NCBI GenBank assembly: GCA_945910975.1
Contig: CAMDZY010000024.1
Coordinates: 1 to 14,489 of the forward strand
DNA from: an uncultured Clostridia bacterium
GTDB taxonomy: Bacteria > Bacillota > Clostridia > Oscillospirales > Oscillospiraceae
Direction: 5' to 3'
Length of the DNA stretch: 14,489 bases
In this document: one piece after another, positions 1 to 6,769 of the stretch
Position numbering within the stretch: the stretch's first letter is position 1
Layout of the letters: the number at the start of each line of letters is the position of its first letter
Position numbers and translations under genes: made by a program
The notes under the pieces: model-generated
What the model saw: the letters and a program-made list of their open reading frames with translations, nothing else
Told to the model about the DNA's origin: nothing
The model's database searches: none

Positions 1-22
1 CGCAAAAAATGATTGAATTTTA

Positions 23-42
23 TTCGCCGCTATGGCGGCGAA
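23..42. terminator. hairpin downstream of spoIVB (possible terminator)
   Basis: A perfect 8-bp stem (TTCGCCGC at 23-30 paired with GCGGCGAA at 35-42) encloses a TATG loop. Read on the minus strand, the downstream sequence is A/T-rich and reaches a run of six T only about 13 nt after the stem. It is therefore not a textbook intrinsic terminator. It could end spoIVB transcription, or belong to a gene to the left of the window. Confidence 0.35.
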
Positions 43-68
43 CTCTGCGAGGCTTGTTCGACGGTCAG

Positions 69-89
69 AGGCAACCCCGGGGGTTGCCT
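69..89 (-). terminator. hairpin abutting the spoIVB stop codon
   Basis: AGGCAACCCC (69-78) and GGGGTTGCCT (80-89) are perfectly complementary around a single G, so in practice the stem is about 8 bp with a 4-5 nt loop. It starts immediately after the TAA stop of spoIVB (90-92). No T-tract follows on the minus strand, so it is at best a weak terminator or an mRNA 3'-end stabiliser. Confidence 0.4.
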
Positions 90-1055
90 TTAGGCCGCTG
101 CGTTTAGCATATTTTCGATGAATATGCCATAGCCCATTGTGGGGTCGGACACCAGAACGTGTGTCACGGCGCCGACCAGCTTGCCATTTTGCAATATCGG
201 GCTGCCTGACATTCCCTGACAGATGCCGCCTGTCTGGTCAATCAGCTTTTGGTCGGTGACGTGCAGGAGCAAGTTGCGTCCCTGTGCATCATCGCCCATT
301 ATCTGCTCAATGCGAACCGTGTAGCTTTCCGTCTGCGTGCCGGATACGTTGGACAAAATCGTCGCATCGCCCACCGTGATCTCCGACGATTGCGCCACCG
401 GGATCGGTGCATTCTCCGCGACAAAGGTGTCCAGCGTGCCAAACAGGCCGGAAGCCGTGTTGGACGTCACCGTGCCGATCGTCACAGAATCCAACGCTCC
501 ACGCAGTGCGCCCGGCTGTCCCTGTTTGCTCTTTTCCACGCGGACAACGCGCGACGACACCACGCGGCCTTCCTCCATGGGCACCAGCTGCGCCGTTTCC
601 GTGTCATTTACGCCGTGCCCCAGGGCGCCAAATTCGCCGGTTTCGGGGTCGTAATATGTCACCGTGCCGATGCCGGCCAAGCTGTCGCGTACATAAATTC
701 CCAAACGCCGGTCACCCTCGGCTTGCTCCGGTTCTACCAAAAATTCCTGCCGGCGGTCGCCACGCCGCACGGTAATCTTCACCGGCGCACCGGTTTTACC
801 CAGCCGTTCGGAAATCTCCGATGCGCGGTGAATCGCTACGTCATCGATTTTTTCCACAATGTCGCCCTTTTTGATCCCCGCCGTCTGCGCTGCGTGCACC
901 GTGTCGGAAAACCCCACAACGGTCACCTGCTGCGTTTGCAGCTCAATGCCGATCGTCTTTCCTACCGGCACCAGCTGCTGCGCCGCATACGCCTGCGTGC
1001 TGAGCGACAGCAGCAACGCAAGTACACATAAAATCCGTCTGCATTTTTTTGCCAT
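90..1055 (-). CDS. spoIVB: SpoIVB-type sporulation serine peptidase (S55 family, PDZ)
   Basis: In spore formers this peptidase is made in the forespore, secreted into the space between the two forespore membranes, and triggers pro-sigma-K processing by cleaving SpoIVFA. The 321-residue protein has a basic start and hydrophobic segment (about residues 5-24, possible cleavage after AYA), a PDZ domain (about 35-105) and a C-terminal S55 domain. By comparison with Bacillus subtilis H236/D363/S378, the triad here would be H147 (GALGHGVND), D268 (VTD) and S283 (GMSGSP). The D-to-S distance of 15 is identical. It is shorter than the Bacillus protein (426 aa, from memory), mainly N-terminally. The ATG has a strong AGGAGG site 7 nt upstream (1063-1068). 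A candidate forespore-sigma promoter lies upstream. In many Clostridia spo0A follows this gene; that would lie left of the window. Identification is firm; the cleavage site is inference. Confidence 0.93.
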   Translation of the reverse strand: MAKKCRRILCVLALLLSLSTQAYAAQQLVPVGKTIGIELQTQQVTVVGFSDTVHAAQTAGIKKGDIVEKIDDVAIHRASEISERLGKTGAPVKITVRRGDRRQEFLVEPEQAEGDRRLGIYVRDSLAGIGTVTYYDPETGEFGALGHGVNDTETAQLVPMEEGRVVSSRVVRVEKSKQGQPGALRGALDSVTIGTVTSNTASGLFGTLDTFVAENAPIPVAQSSEITVGDATILSNVSGTQTESYTVRIEQIMGDDAQGRNLLLHVTDQKLIDQTGGICQGMSGSPILQNGKLVGAVTHVLVSDPTMGYGIFIENMLNAAA

Positions 1056-1086
1056 TTCCTTCCCTCCTGTTCTTCGCCCACGATTC

Positions 1087-1115
1087 TAATATGGCGCGTT
1101 GGACAAAAAACAAGC
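1087..1115 (-). promoter_or_regulatory. candidate sigma-G/sigma-F type promoter of spoIVB
   Basis: On the minus strand CATATTA (1087-1093) matches the forespore sigma-G -10 consensus CATNNTA. GCTTG (1111-1115), 17 nt upstream, fits four of five positions of the GHATR -35. The distance from the -10 to the spoIVB ATG is about 30 bp. A weak sigma-A reading (TTGTTT, 16 nt, TATTAG) overlaps it. The forespore assignment rests on this match plus the known forespore expression of spoIVB. Confidence 0.42.
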
Positions 1116-1224
1116 GCAAATTCGATTAGCAAAACCTTGCACCGTTTCCTTGTAAAAGAACGGGAATTGCTGTGAGGACACGGTTTTTCGGCATGGTCAT
1201 GGCAAGTTTCGACAAAATTGTCAG
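1116..1224. other. intergenic stretch between spoIVB promoter and glmS terminator
   Basis: This AT-richer non-coding stretch holds no reading frame with a ribosome site and no RNA motif that I recognise. The only structure noted is a short dyad, GACAA-AA-TTGTC (1211-1222), just downstream of the glmS hairpin in glmS transcription order. Confidence 0.5.
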
Positions 1225-1259
1225 AAATTGCAGCCCGCCAATGCGGCGAGCTGCAATTT
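1225..1259. terminator. 15-bp hairpin after glmS, probable terminator
   Basis: Positions 1225-1239 and 1245-1259 form a 15-bp stem (one G-T wobble) with a 5-nt loop, starting 4 nt after the glmS TAA stop. Read on the minus strand, the stem ends in AATTT and is followed by CTGACAATTTTG, a modest U-rich tail. On the plus strand the hairpin is followed by a better T-run (TTTGTTTTTATT), so it could act in both directions. No plus-strand gene ends here. Confidence 0.65.
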
Positions 1260-1263
1260 GTTT

Positions 1264-3105
1264 TTATTCAACTGTTACCGATTTTGCCAGATTGCGGGGT
1301 TTATCCACATCACAACCGCGCATGACTGCGATATAATATGCAAAAATTTGCAGCGGTAAAACCGTCAGGCTGGGCTGCAGCATGGGGTGCGTTTCCGGAA
1401 CGAAAAGTGCATTGTCAACCGTCTTTGCAATTTCTTCCTTGTAGCGCTGTAACGTCAGTGCCAGCACCGATGCACCTCTGGCGCGTACCTCTTTGACATT
1501 GGACATGGTCTTGTCAAACAGCTCCGGCACCGTCGCCAGTGTGAAAACCATTGTCCCCTGCTCGATCAGGGAGATCGGGCCGTGCTTCAATTCGCCCGCT
1601 GCGTAAGCCTCGCTATGGATATAGGCGATCTCCTTGAGCTTTAAGCTGCCCTCCAGACACACGGCGCTGTCGACATTTCTGCCAATGAAAAAGGCATCCT
1701 TATGGCTGAAATATTTTGATGCGTAATACTGGATCTCTGCAATGTTTTCCGGTGAAAGAATCTCCTGCATCTGCTCCGGCAGTTGCTGCACGGCACCGAG
1801 AATGGCGTTGTATTCTTCCTGCGAGATCGTGCCAAGCAGGTCGGCAAAATGCAGGGTCATCAGGTAGACAACGGCCAGCTGGGTGCTGTAGGCCTTGGTG
1901 GTGGCAACGGCGATTTCAGGGCCTGCCCAAGTGTAAATCACGTCATCGGCCGCCTTGGAAATGGCGGAACCAACCACGTTGACAATGGCAAGCGTCCGCG
2001 CGCCGTGGCTTTTGGCTTCCCGCAGTGCAGCCAGCGTATCCGCCGTTTCGCCCGACTGGCTGATAATCACAACCAGCGTATCTTGCCCCAAAACCGGCGA
2101 AGAATAGCGGAACTCAGACGCCAGCACCGGCTCGACCGGGATACGGCAATACTTCTCCAAAATATATTTGCCCAAACAGCCGACATAATACGCAGAACCG
2201 CAGGCTACAATATAAATCTTTTTCAGTCCCTTGAGGTAATCCGCCGTCAGGCTGACATCGTCCAGGCAGACGCGGCCGTCCTTGATGCGGGGAGAAATGG
2301 TATCGCGGAAGGCGCGGGGCTGCTCAAAAATCTCCTTGAGCATAAAATGCTTGTAGCCGCCCTTTTCCGCTGCGTCAATCTCCCAGGTAATATGTTCCGG
2401 CTCCTTGGTGATCTCATCGCCCGCCGTATTGAAAAAGCGCACTTTGTCCCCGGAAAATACCGCCATATCGCCATCGTTGAGATAGCAGACCTCGCGCGTG
2501 TATTTCAAAATCGCCGGAACATCCGATGCAACAAAATTGCCATTTTTGCCAAAGCCAAAAATCAGCGGGCTGTCTTTTTTGACTGCGATCATAGTGGTCG
2601 GGAAGTCCGCGCAGACGATCGCCAAGGCATAGCTGCCCTCAATACGGGAGATCGCCTGACGCACTGCAGCAAAGAAGTTGTGGCAATCTTCATAATAGTA
2701 TTCCACCAGATTGGCCACGACTTCCGTGTCGGTTTCCGATTTGAAGGTCTTTCCCAAGCGGATCAGCTTCTCTTTGAGCTGTAAATAATTCTCGATGATG
2801 CCGTTATGCACCACGACGATCTTGCCGCCGTCCGCCATATGCGGATGCGAATTTTCATCCGACGGCGCACCGTGGGTCGCCCAACGGGTGTGGCCGATGC
2901 CGATGTTGCCATGCAGCGCCGCGCCGCCATCGATCATATCACTTAAATTTTGCAATCTGCCCTTCGCTTTCGCGACTTTTAAACCGTCCTGCGTATAAAT
3001 GCAGACGCCGGCAGAGTCATATCCACGGTACTCCAGTTTGGACAGGCCATCGAGCAAAATCGGTGCGGCCTGTTCCTTGCCTGCGTAACCGACAATTCCA
3101 CACAT
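1264..3105 (-). CDS. glmS: glutamine-fructose-6-phosphate aminotransferase (isomerizing)
   Basis: GlmS converts fructose-6-phosphate and glutamine to glucosamine-6-phosphate and glutamate, the entry step to UDP-GlcNAc, peptidoglycan and spore-coat sugars, in the cytosol. The 613-residue length matches the family. Cys2 of the start MCGIVGY is the N-terminal nucleophile of the glutaminase domain (about 2-220), with GHTRWATHG (71-79), HNGIIEN (100-106) and SETDTE (123-128). Two SIS sugar-isomerase domains follow, with VACGSAYYVG, SQSGETADTL and GELKHGP motifs, and the protein ends in the conserved KSVTVE. ATG is preceded by GGAGG (3113-3117). It has its own sigma-A promoter and a terminator hairpin, so it looks monocistronic. 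The leader is about 46 nt and lacks the glmS ribozyme found in many Firmicutes; regulation must be otherwise, perhaps through the repeats upstream of the -35. Confidence 0.98.
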   Translation of the reverse strand: MCGIVGYAGKEQAAPILLDGLSKLEYRGYDSAGVCIYTQDGLKVAKAKGRLQNLSDMIDGGAALHGNIGIGHTRWATHGAPSDENSHPHMADGGKIVVVHNGIIENYLQLKEKLIRLGKTFKSETDTEVVANLVEYYYEDCHNFFAAVRQAISRIEGSYALAIVCADFPTTMIAVKKDSPLIFGFGKNGNFVASDVPAILKYTREVCYLNDGDMAVFSGDKVRFFNTAGDEITKEPEHITWEIDAAEKGGYKHFMLKEIFEQPRAFRDTISPRIKDGRVCLDDVSLTADYLKGLKKIYIVACGSAYYVGCLGKYILEKYCRIPVEPVLASEFRYSSPVLGQDTLVVIISQSGETADTLAALREAKSHGARTLAIVNVVGSAISKAADDVIYTWAGPEIAVATTKAYSTQLAVVYLMTLHFADLLGTISQEEYNAILGAVQQLPEQMQEILSPENIAEIQYYASKYFSHKDAFFIGRNVDSAVCLEGSLKLKEIAYIHSEAYAAGELKHGPISLIEQGTMVFTLATVPELFDKTMSNVKEVRARGASVLALTLQRYKEEIAKTVDNALFVPETHPMLQPSLTVLPLQIFAYYIAVMRGCDVDKPRNLAKSVTVE

Positions 3106-3158
3106 AATTTTTCCTCCGATAAAAACACGTTTCCGTTTGAAAATTGTTGCTATCTTGC

Positions 3159-3187
3159 ATTATAGCGGATTTCTTTATAAAAATCAA
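3159..3187 (-). promoter_or_regulatory. sigma-A promoter of glmS
   Basis: On the minus strand TTGATT (3182-3187) and a perfect TATAAT (3159-3164) are separated by exactly 17 nt. Transcription would start near 3152, giving a 5' leader of roughly 46 nt before the ATG at 3105. Confidence 0.85.
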
Positions 3188-3193
3188 CTACAT

Positions 3194-3225
3194 TTTTGCA
3201 TTTTTCAATTTGCATCGATTTTGCA
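3194..3225 (-). repeat. three TGCAAA(A/T) direct repeats upstream of the glmS -35
   Basis: On the minus strand the 7-mers TGCAAAA, TGCAAAT and TGCAAAA occupy 3219-3225, 3208-3214 and 3194-3200, with centre spacings of 11 and 14 nt. They end 7 bp upstream of the -35 hexamer. The position suits an activator site or an A-tract UP-like element; which one cannot be told from sequence. The repeats are real, but the function is inferred. Confidence 0.4.
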
Positions 3226-3257
3226 CGGTTTTTATGCCATAGTTTGCCTATTTTTCG

Positions 3258-4145
3258 TCAAAACATACACATTTGCGTTGGCCGGAGCGTGTACAAAGAG
3301 CCGAAATTGCTGGCAAGCACCACTGCGCCGCGCGATTCCAGCTCATACATTGCCGGGGAATGGTCGTTGTAGAGGTAAACTTCCGACAGGTTACGGCGAA
3401 GGTTCTCCGTGGTACCCGCCCAGGTTCCGCCGTGACCCAAGTCGCACTGCGCAACAAACACCTTTTCCACCATGGCATGAATGAACGTGTTGCGTTGCAG
3501 CGCACGTGCCGGCGTAAAGCGGGCGTGAAAGCTGTCCGCCGACACCAAAAGCTGTCGGGGCTGCGGCCGATGATAAATCAAATCATCCGGCAAAAAGGAA
3601 ATCACGCTGCCGCCGGTTGCAAAACAGCTGTTCTGTGCCGCCTGATCTGCACCCGAGGCATTGCCGGACACCAGCACAAAGCCCTCCTGCGCCACCATCA
3701 TGCCAATTTTTTCGGCAAAAAAGCGGTTGTGCTTGGCAACCTCGCGCGAGCCGACCAGGCCGATGCAGCGCCGCGCAAGCAGCTTGGTATCGCCCCGGCA
3801 AAACAGCACCGCCGGTGCGTCATCGCCCAGCTGTTTGAGCAGCCGTTGTGGGTAGCCGGGGGTAATGCAGGTGAAAATTTTCACCTTATATTCCTCGGCT
3901 AAGCGCAGATATTCGTCCAGCTTCTTCTCCCGCGACATCAGCGCTTCGATTCGCTCGGCCTGCTCCCAATCATAGCCGAGCGCTACCAAATCGCGCGCCA
4001 TCAGGTCGCGGTCAGGTTCGGAGGGCGGTTTGGCCTGCTGCATCCGTTGGCGCAGCAGGCGCAGCTGCGGTAAGGTCAGGGGCTTGGCGTCGGGTTCCGC
4101 CAGATCGCAGCATAACATCAGATAGCCCCGCTCTGCGCCTGTCAA
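3258..4145 (-). CDS. DprA/Smf-like DNA-processing protein, divergent subfamily
   Basis: Canonical DprA binds single-stranded DNA and loads RecA during natural transformation. This 295-residue protein shows the Rossmann-like signature: GLVGSR (129-134), VSGNASGADQAA (159-170, usually VSGLARGID) and an RN pair (218-219). The region after it reads GHGGTWAGTTENLRR (237-251) instead of the usual GT(L)-TA-A element, so it belongs to a divergent branch. Residues 1-90 are a helical N-terminal part; there is no C-terminal winged helix. The start is TTG (4143-4145), supported by an AGGAG site 6 nt upstream. It overlaps the helicase stop by 4 nt (TTGA), implying translational coupling. The role may be DNA uptake, recombination or housekeeping ssDNA binding; the family call is good, the exact role is not known. 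Confidence 0.8.
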   Translation of the reverse strand: MTGAERGYLMLCCDLAEPDAKPLTLPQLRLLRQRMQQAKPPSEPDRDLMARDLVALGYDWEQAERIEALMSREKKLDEYLRLAEEYKVKIFTCITPGYPQRLLKQLGDDAPAVLFCRGDTKLLARRCIGLVGSREVAKHNRFFAEKIGMMVAQEGFVLVSGNASGADQAAQNSCFATGGSVISFLPDDLIYHRPQPRQLLVSADSFHARFTPARALQRNTFIHAMVEKVFVAQCDLGHGGTWAGTTENLRRNLSEVYLYNDHSPAMYELESRGAVVLASNFGSLYTLRPTQMCMF

Positions 4146-5320
4146 CGGTATCTCCTGCGCGGTGCAGGCTGGGAGGGTACCTGCAGCACCAGTGCGCCGT
4201 CCTCGGTGAGCTTGACGGGTTTGATCTCAAAGTGGGAATACTTGGCAATTTCATCCAGCTTTGCCTTCTCCGGGAAGGTGCCTACAACGGAGAACGCCAT
4301 GCCCTTTTTTCGGGCGCGGCCGGTACGGCCAATGCGGTGGATGTAATATTCGTTTTCCTGCGGTACATCATAATTGATAACGCAATCGACATCGTCGACA
4401 TCTATCCCACGGGAAGCAACATCCGTGGCGATCAGCACCGGCAGCTTGCCCTTGCGGAAGGTCGCCATTGTCTTTTCACGTGTGGCCTGACGGATATCGC
4501 CATGTAAACAGTCGGCATCCACGCCCCAGCGCTTGAGATCGTCACACAGGCGCTGGCACATATGTTTGGTGTTGCAGAAGATGATCACACGCTCAAAGCC
4601 CATTGTATGCAGCAACTGGCGTGTGGCCGCTTCCTTTTCCAGCGCGGGAACCGACAGGGAATACTGGTCGATGTCGGGTCTGCTCTCGGCAGTGGGCTGC
4701 ACGGTGATTTCCACCTCGTCACGCTGATACATCCAGGAAACGGTCATGACCTCCTGCGAGATCGTTGCGGAAAACAGCCCCAGATTTTTGCGGTTTTTGA
4801 TCTTGTCGAGAATATGGGTCACATCCTTAAAAAATCCCATATCCAGCATACGGTCGGCCTCGTCGAGAATGACGGTTTGAATTTTATCGAAGCGAATCGA
4901 ATGGCGGTTATAATGATCCATCAGGCGGCCGGGCGTTGCCACCACGATCTGCGGATTTTTCTTCAGCGCGCGCAGCTGGGAGTCGATTTTTGCTCCGCCA
5001 TACAGCACCGTCACGCGGATGTTCTTGTAATAGGTCAGCAGACTGCGCAGCTCCTCGCCGATCTGCATGGCAAGCTCCCGCGTGGGCGCCAAAATCAAGC
5101 CCTGTACCTGATCGCTTTCGGCATCGATATGAGAGATCATCGGGATGCCAAAGGCAAATGTCTTGCCCGTGCCGGTTGGCGCCTTTGCGATCACGTCCTT
5201 CCACTGCATCAGCGGCGGAATCGCTTCTGCCTGGATACGTGTGGGGTAGCCGTAGCCCTTTTCCTCCAACGCCTTTAATATTTGCTCGGAAAGCGCTAAA
5301 TCTTGAAATGTTTTTTCCAT
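4142..5320 (-). CDS. DEAD-box ATP-dependent RNA helicase
   Basis: This cytosolic ATP-dependent RNA duplex unwinder (RhlE/CshA/DeaD-like) would act in ribosome assembly, mRNA decay or cold adaptation. The 392 residues hold all core motifs in order: Q motif with F5 and Q30, motif I APTGTGKT (47-54; usually AQTGTGKT), Ia PTRELA, Ib TPGRLMD, II DEAD (153-156), III SAT (184-186), IV IIFCNTK, V ATDVASRGIDV (298-308) and VI HRIGRTGR (328-335). After the second RecA fold there is only a short tail ending in basic PRRRYR, with no DbpA-type RNA-binding domain, so substrate specificity is unpredictable. ATG is chosen over downstream options because the Q motif begins at residue 5; the Shine-Dalgarno (AGGG at 5332-5335) is weak and 11 nt away. 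It is first in a two-gene unit with the DprA-like gene. Confidence 0.95.
   Translation of the reverse strand: MEKTFQDLALSEQILKALEEKGYGYPTRIQAEAIPPLMQWKDVIAKAPTGTGKTFAFGIPMISHIDAESDQVQGLILAPTRELAMQIGEELRSLLTYYKNIRVTVLYGGAKIDSQLRALKKNPQIVVATPGRLMDHYNRHSIRFDKIQTVILDEADRMLDMGFFKDVTHILDKIKNRKNLGLFSATISQEVMTVSWMYQRDEVEITVQPTAESRPDIDQYSLSVPALEKEAATRQLLHTMGFERVIIFCNTKHMCQRLCDDLKRWGVDADCLHGDIRQATREKTMATFRKGKLPVLIATDVASRGIDVDDVDCVINYDVPQENEYYIHRIGRTGRARKKGMAFSVVGTFPEKAKLDEIAKYSHFEIKPVKLTEDGALVLQVPSQPAPRRRYR
4152..4156 (-). promoter_or_regulatory. ribosome binding site fixing the TTG start of the dprA-like gene
   Basis: AGGAG on the minus strand lies 6 nt before TTG at 4145-4143. It sits inside the last helicase codons, which encode Arg-Arg-Arg. 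No ATG or GTG with comparable spacing is available, so TTG is the best start. Confidence 0.7.
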
Positions 5321-5352
5321 GGTTGTTTCATCCCTATTGTATTTATATTTTT

Positions 5353-5381
5353 ATTATATCAAACTTGCAGCCGGTTGGCAA
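5353..5381 (-). promoter_or_regulatory. sigma-A promoter of the helicase-dprA unit
   Basis: On the minus strand TTGCCA (5376-5381) and a perfect TATAAT (5353-5358) are 17 nt apart. The start of transcription is expected near 5346, about 25 nt before the ATG. Its -35 lies inside the spacer of the opposing thyA promoter. Confidence 0.8.
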
Positions 5382-5393
5382 CTGTGTTACAAT
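5365..5393 (+). promoter_or_regulatory. sigma-A promoter of thyA-folA
   Basis: TTGCAG (5365-5370) and TACAAT (5388-5393) are 17 nt apart on the plus strand. The start is expected near 5400, giving a leader of about 27 nt. The element overlaps the divergent helicase promoter by 17 bp. Confidence 0.75.
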
Positions 5394-5414
5394 ATCTGCA
5401 ATGAATATGTAAAT

Positions 5415-5420
5415 GGAGAG
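5415..5420 (+). promoter_or_regulatory. ribosome binding site fixing the thyA start
   Basis: GGAGAG lies 6 nt before ATG at 5427. The frame is open back to 5319, but starting there would put the start upstream of the promoter and lacks a ribosome site, so 5427 is preferred. Confidence 0.85.
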
Positions 5421-5426
5421 AATACT

Positions 5427-6257
5427 ATGAGTCAGGCAGACAACATCTACCGCAAAACCTGTACCGAAATTTTGAATCACGGCGTTTGGGACACCGATTT
5501 GACGGTTCGCCCGCACTGGGCGGACGGCACTCCTGCACACACGGTCAAGCTGTTCGGTGTGGTCAACCGTTACAACTTGCAGGAAGAATTTCCCATCATG
5601 ACGCTGCGGCGCACCTATTTCAAATCCTGTATCAAAGAGTTGCTGTGGATTTGGCAGAAAAAGTCGAACAACGTCCACGATTTGGACAGCCACATCTGGG
5701 ACAGCTGGGCGGACGAAGCCGGCTCTATCGGCAAGGCGTACGGCTATCAGCTGGGCATTCGCCACCAATACCCGGAGGGTGAATTTGACCAGGTCGACCG
5801 TGTGTTGTACGATTTGCGCCACAACCCGGCCTCGCGGCGCATTTTGACCAACCTTTACAATTTTGAGGATCTGCACGAGATGGCGCTCTACCCCTGTGCT
5901 TATTCTATGACGTTCAACGTGTCCGGGAACCGGCTCAACGCTATTTTAAATCAGCGCAGCCAGGATATGCTGACCGCCAACAACTGGAACGTGGTGCAAT
6001 ATGCCGTTTTGGTGCATATGTTCGCGCAGGTCAGCGGCTTGCAGGCGGGCGAGCTGGTGCACGTCATCGCCGACTGTCATATCTACGACCGCCACGTGCC
6101 GCTGGTGGAAAAAATGCTGGAAAAGGAAGCGTTTGACGCGCCGACATTCCGCATGGACCCGAGCGTGACCGATTTTTACCGGTTTACGCCCGACAGCTTC
6201 CGATTGGAAAATTACCGCTATCAACCCTTCTCCGACGCCATTTCGGTGGCAATTTAA
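5427..6257 (+). CDS. thyA: thymidylate synthase
   Basis: ThyA methylates dUMP to dTMP using 5,10-methylene-tetrahydrofolate and releases dihydrofolate, in the cytosol. The 276 residues fit the family (Escherichia coli 264). The catalytic cysteine is C157 in ALYPCAYSMTF. The phosphate-binding arginine and partner residues appear in NQRSQDM, the conserved asparagine in NNWNVVQYAVLVHM, and the nucleotide-binding His/Tyr in CHIYDRH. IWDSWADEAGSIG matches the IWDEWADE block. The residue after the catalytic Cys is Ala rather than the His of the E. coli enzyme, a variation also seen elsewhere in the family. The stop codon overlaps the folA ATG by 1 nt (TAATG), so the pair should be one operon in which FolA recycles the dihydrofolate ThyA makes. 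Confidence 0.96.
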   Translation: MSQADNIYRKTCTEILNHGVWDTDLTVRPHWADGTPAHTVKLFGVVNRYNLQEEFPIMTLRRTYFKSCIKELLWIWQKKSNNVHDLDSHIWDSWADEAGSIGKAYGYQLGIRHQYPEGEFDQVDRVLYDLRHNPASRRILTNLYNFEDLHEMALYPCAYSMTFNVSGNRLNAILNQRSQDMLTANNWNVVQYAVLVHMFAQVSGLQAGELVHVIADCHIYDRHVPLVEKMLEKEAFDAPTFRMDPSVTDFYRFTPDSFRLENYRYQPFSDAISVAI

Positions 6258-6769
6258 TGCCTATGAAGCTCATTGTCAATGTCACCCCCGATTGGGGGAT
6301 CGGATTGGAAAACCGGCTGCTGGTGTCGATTCCGGCAGATTTGCGCCGCTTTCGCGCGCTGACCACGGGGAAAACCGTGATTTACGGCCGGAAAACGTTG
6401 CTGACGTTTCCAAACGCCAAGCCGCTGCCAAAGCGGGAGAATATCATTTTGTCCGGCAGACCGGATTTTGCGGTGGAAAATGCCACCGTGGTACACAGCG
6501 AAGCGGAACTGTTTGCGCTGCTGCGCGGCAGACCGCGCGAATCGCTGTGCGTTATTGGGGGCGAGAGCGTCTACCGGCTGCTGCTGCCCTACTGTGACGA
6601 GGCTGCGGTAACCGTAAGCTATATCGATGCCCGTGCCGACCGGTTTTTCCCGAATCTGGACGCGCTGCCCAATTGGCAGGTTGCATCGACCGGCGCGCCG
6701 GAGCAGTGGGAGGGCGTGCGCTATCAGTTTATCGATTATCAAAATTCAGCGCCCAAGGCGTTCGGATAG
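6257..6769 (+). CDS. folA: dihydrofolate reductase
   Basis: FolA reduces dihydrofolate to tetrahydrofolate with NADPH, closing the cycle opened by ThyA. The 170 residues match bacterial DHFRs. Visible are WGIGLENRLL (Met20-loop region), the substrate acid D28 in SIPADLRRF, TVIYGRKTLLTF (cofactor-binding region), PLPKRENIILS and CVIGGESVYRLLLPYCDE (the GG-x-x-Y nucleotide loop). The usual Pro-Trp before the catalytic segment is replaced by Val-Ser, as in other clostridial DHFRs. The start at 6257 shares one base with the thyA stop; an alternative ATG two codons on (6263) is possible because the ribosome site (GGTGG, 6245-6249) is ordinary. The 3' end overlaps the convergent homocysteine methyltransferase gene by 24 bp. 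Confidence 0.94.
   Translation: MPMKLIVNVTPDWGIGLENRLLVSIPADLRRFRALTTGKTVIYGRKTLLTFPNAKPLPKRENIILSGRPDFAVENATVVHSEAELFALLRGRPRESLCVIGGESVYRLLLPYCDEAAVTVSYIDARADRFFPNLDALPNWQVASTGAPEQWEGVRYQFIDYQNSAPKAFG

Noticed and set aside
9..107. 32-codon plus-strand ORF at the left edge
   Set aside because: No ribosome site is visible, it runs through both hairpins and overlaps the spoIVB 3' end; most likely chance.
249..1031. Long plus-strand reading frame antisense to spoIVB
   Set aside because: It has no ribosome site, its composition is Arg/His-rich as expected of a shadow, and the minus strand holds a recognised family.
1783..2784. 333-codon plus-strand frame antisense to glmS
   Set aside because: It is a shadow frame over a highly conserved enzyme, without a promoter, ribosome site or recognisable domain.
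3106..3257. glmS ribozyme in the glmS leader
   Set aside because: The promoter leaves a leader of only about 46 nt, the upstream sequence is AT-rich, and the conserved ribozyme core was not seen.
4562..5278. 238-codon plus-strand frame antisense to the helicase gene
   Set aside because: It is a shadow of the helicase motifs and resembles no known family.
5319..5426. N-terminal extension of ThyA from an ATG at 5319
   Set aside because: It would start upstream of the thyA promoter and lacks a ribosome site; GGAGAG before ATG 5427 fits the family length.
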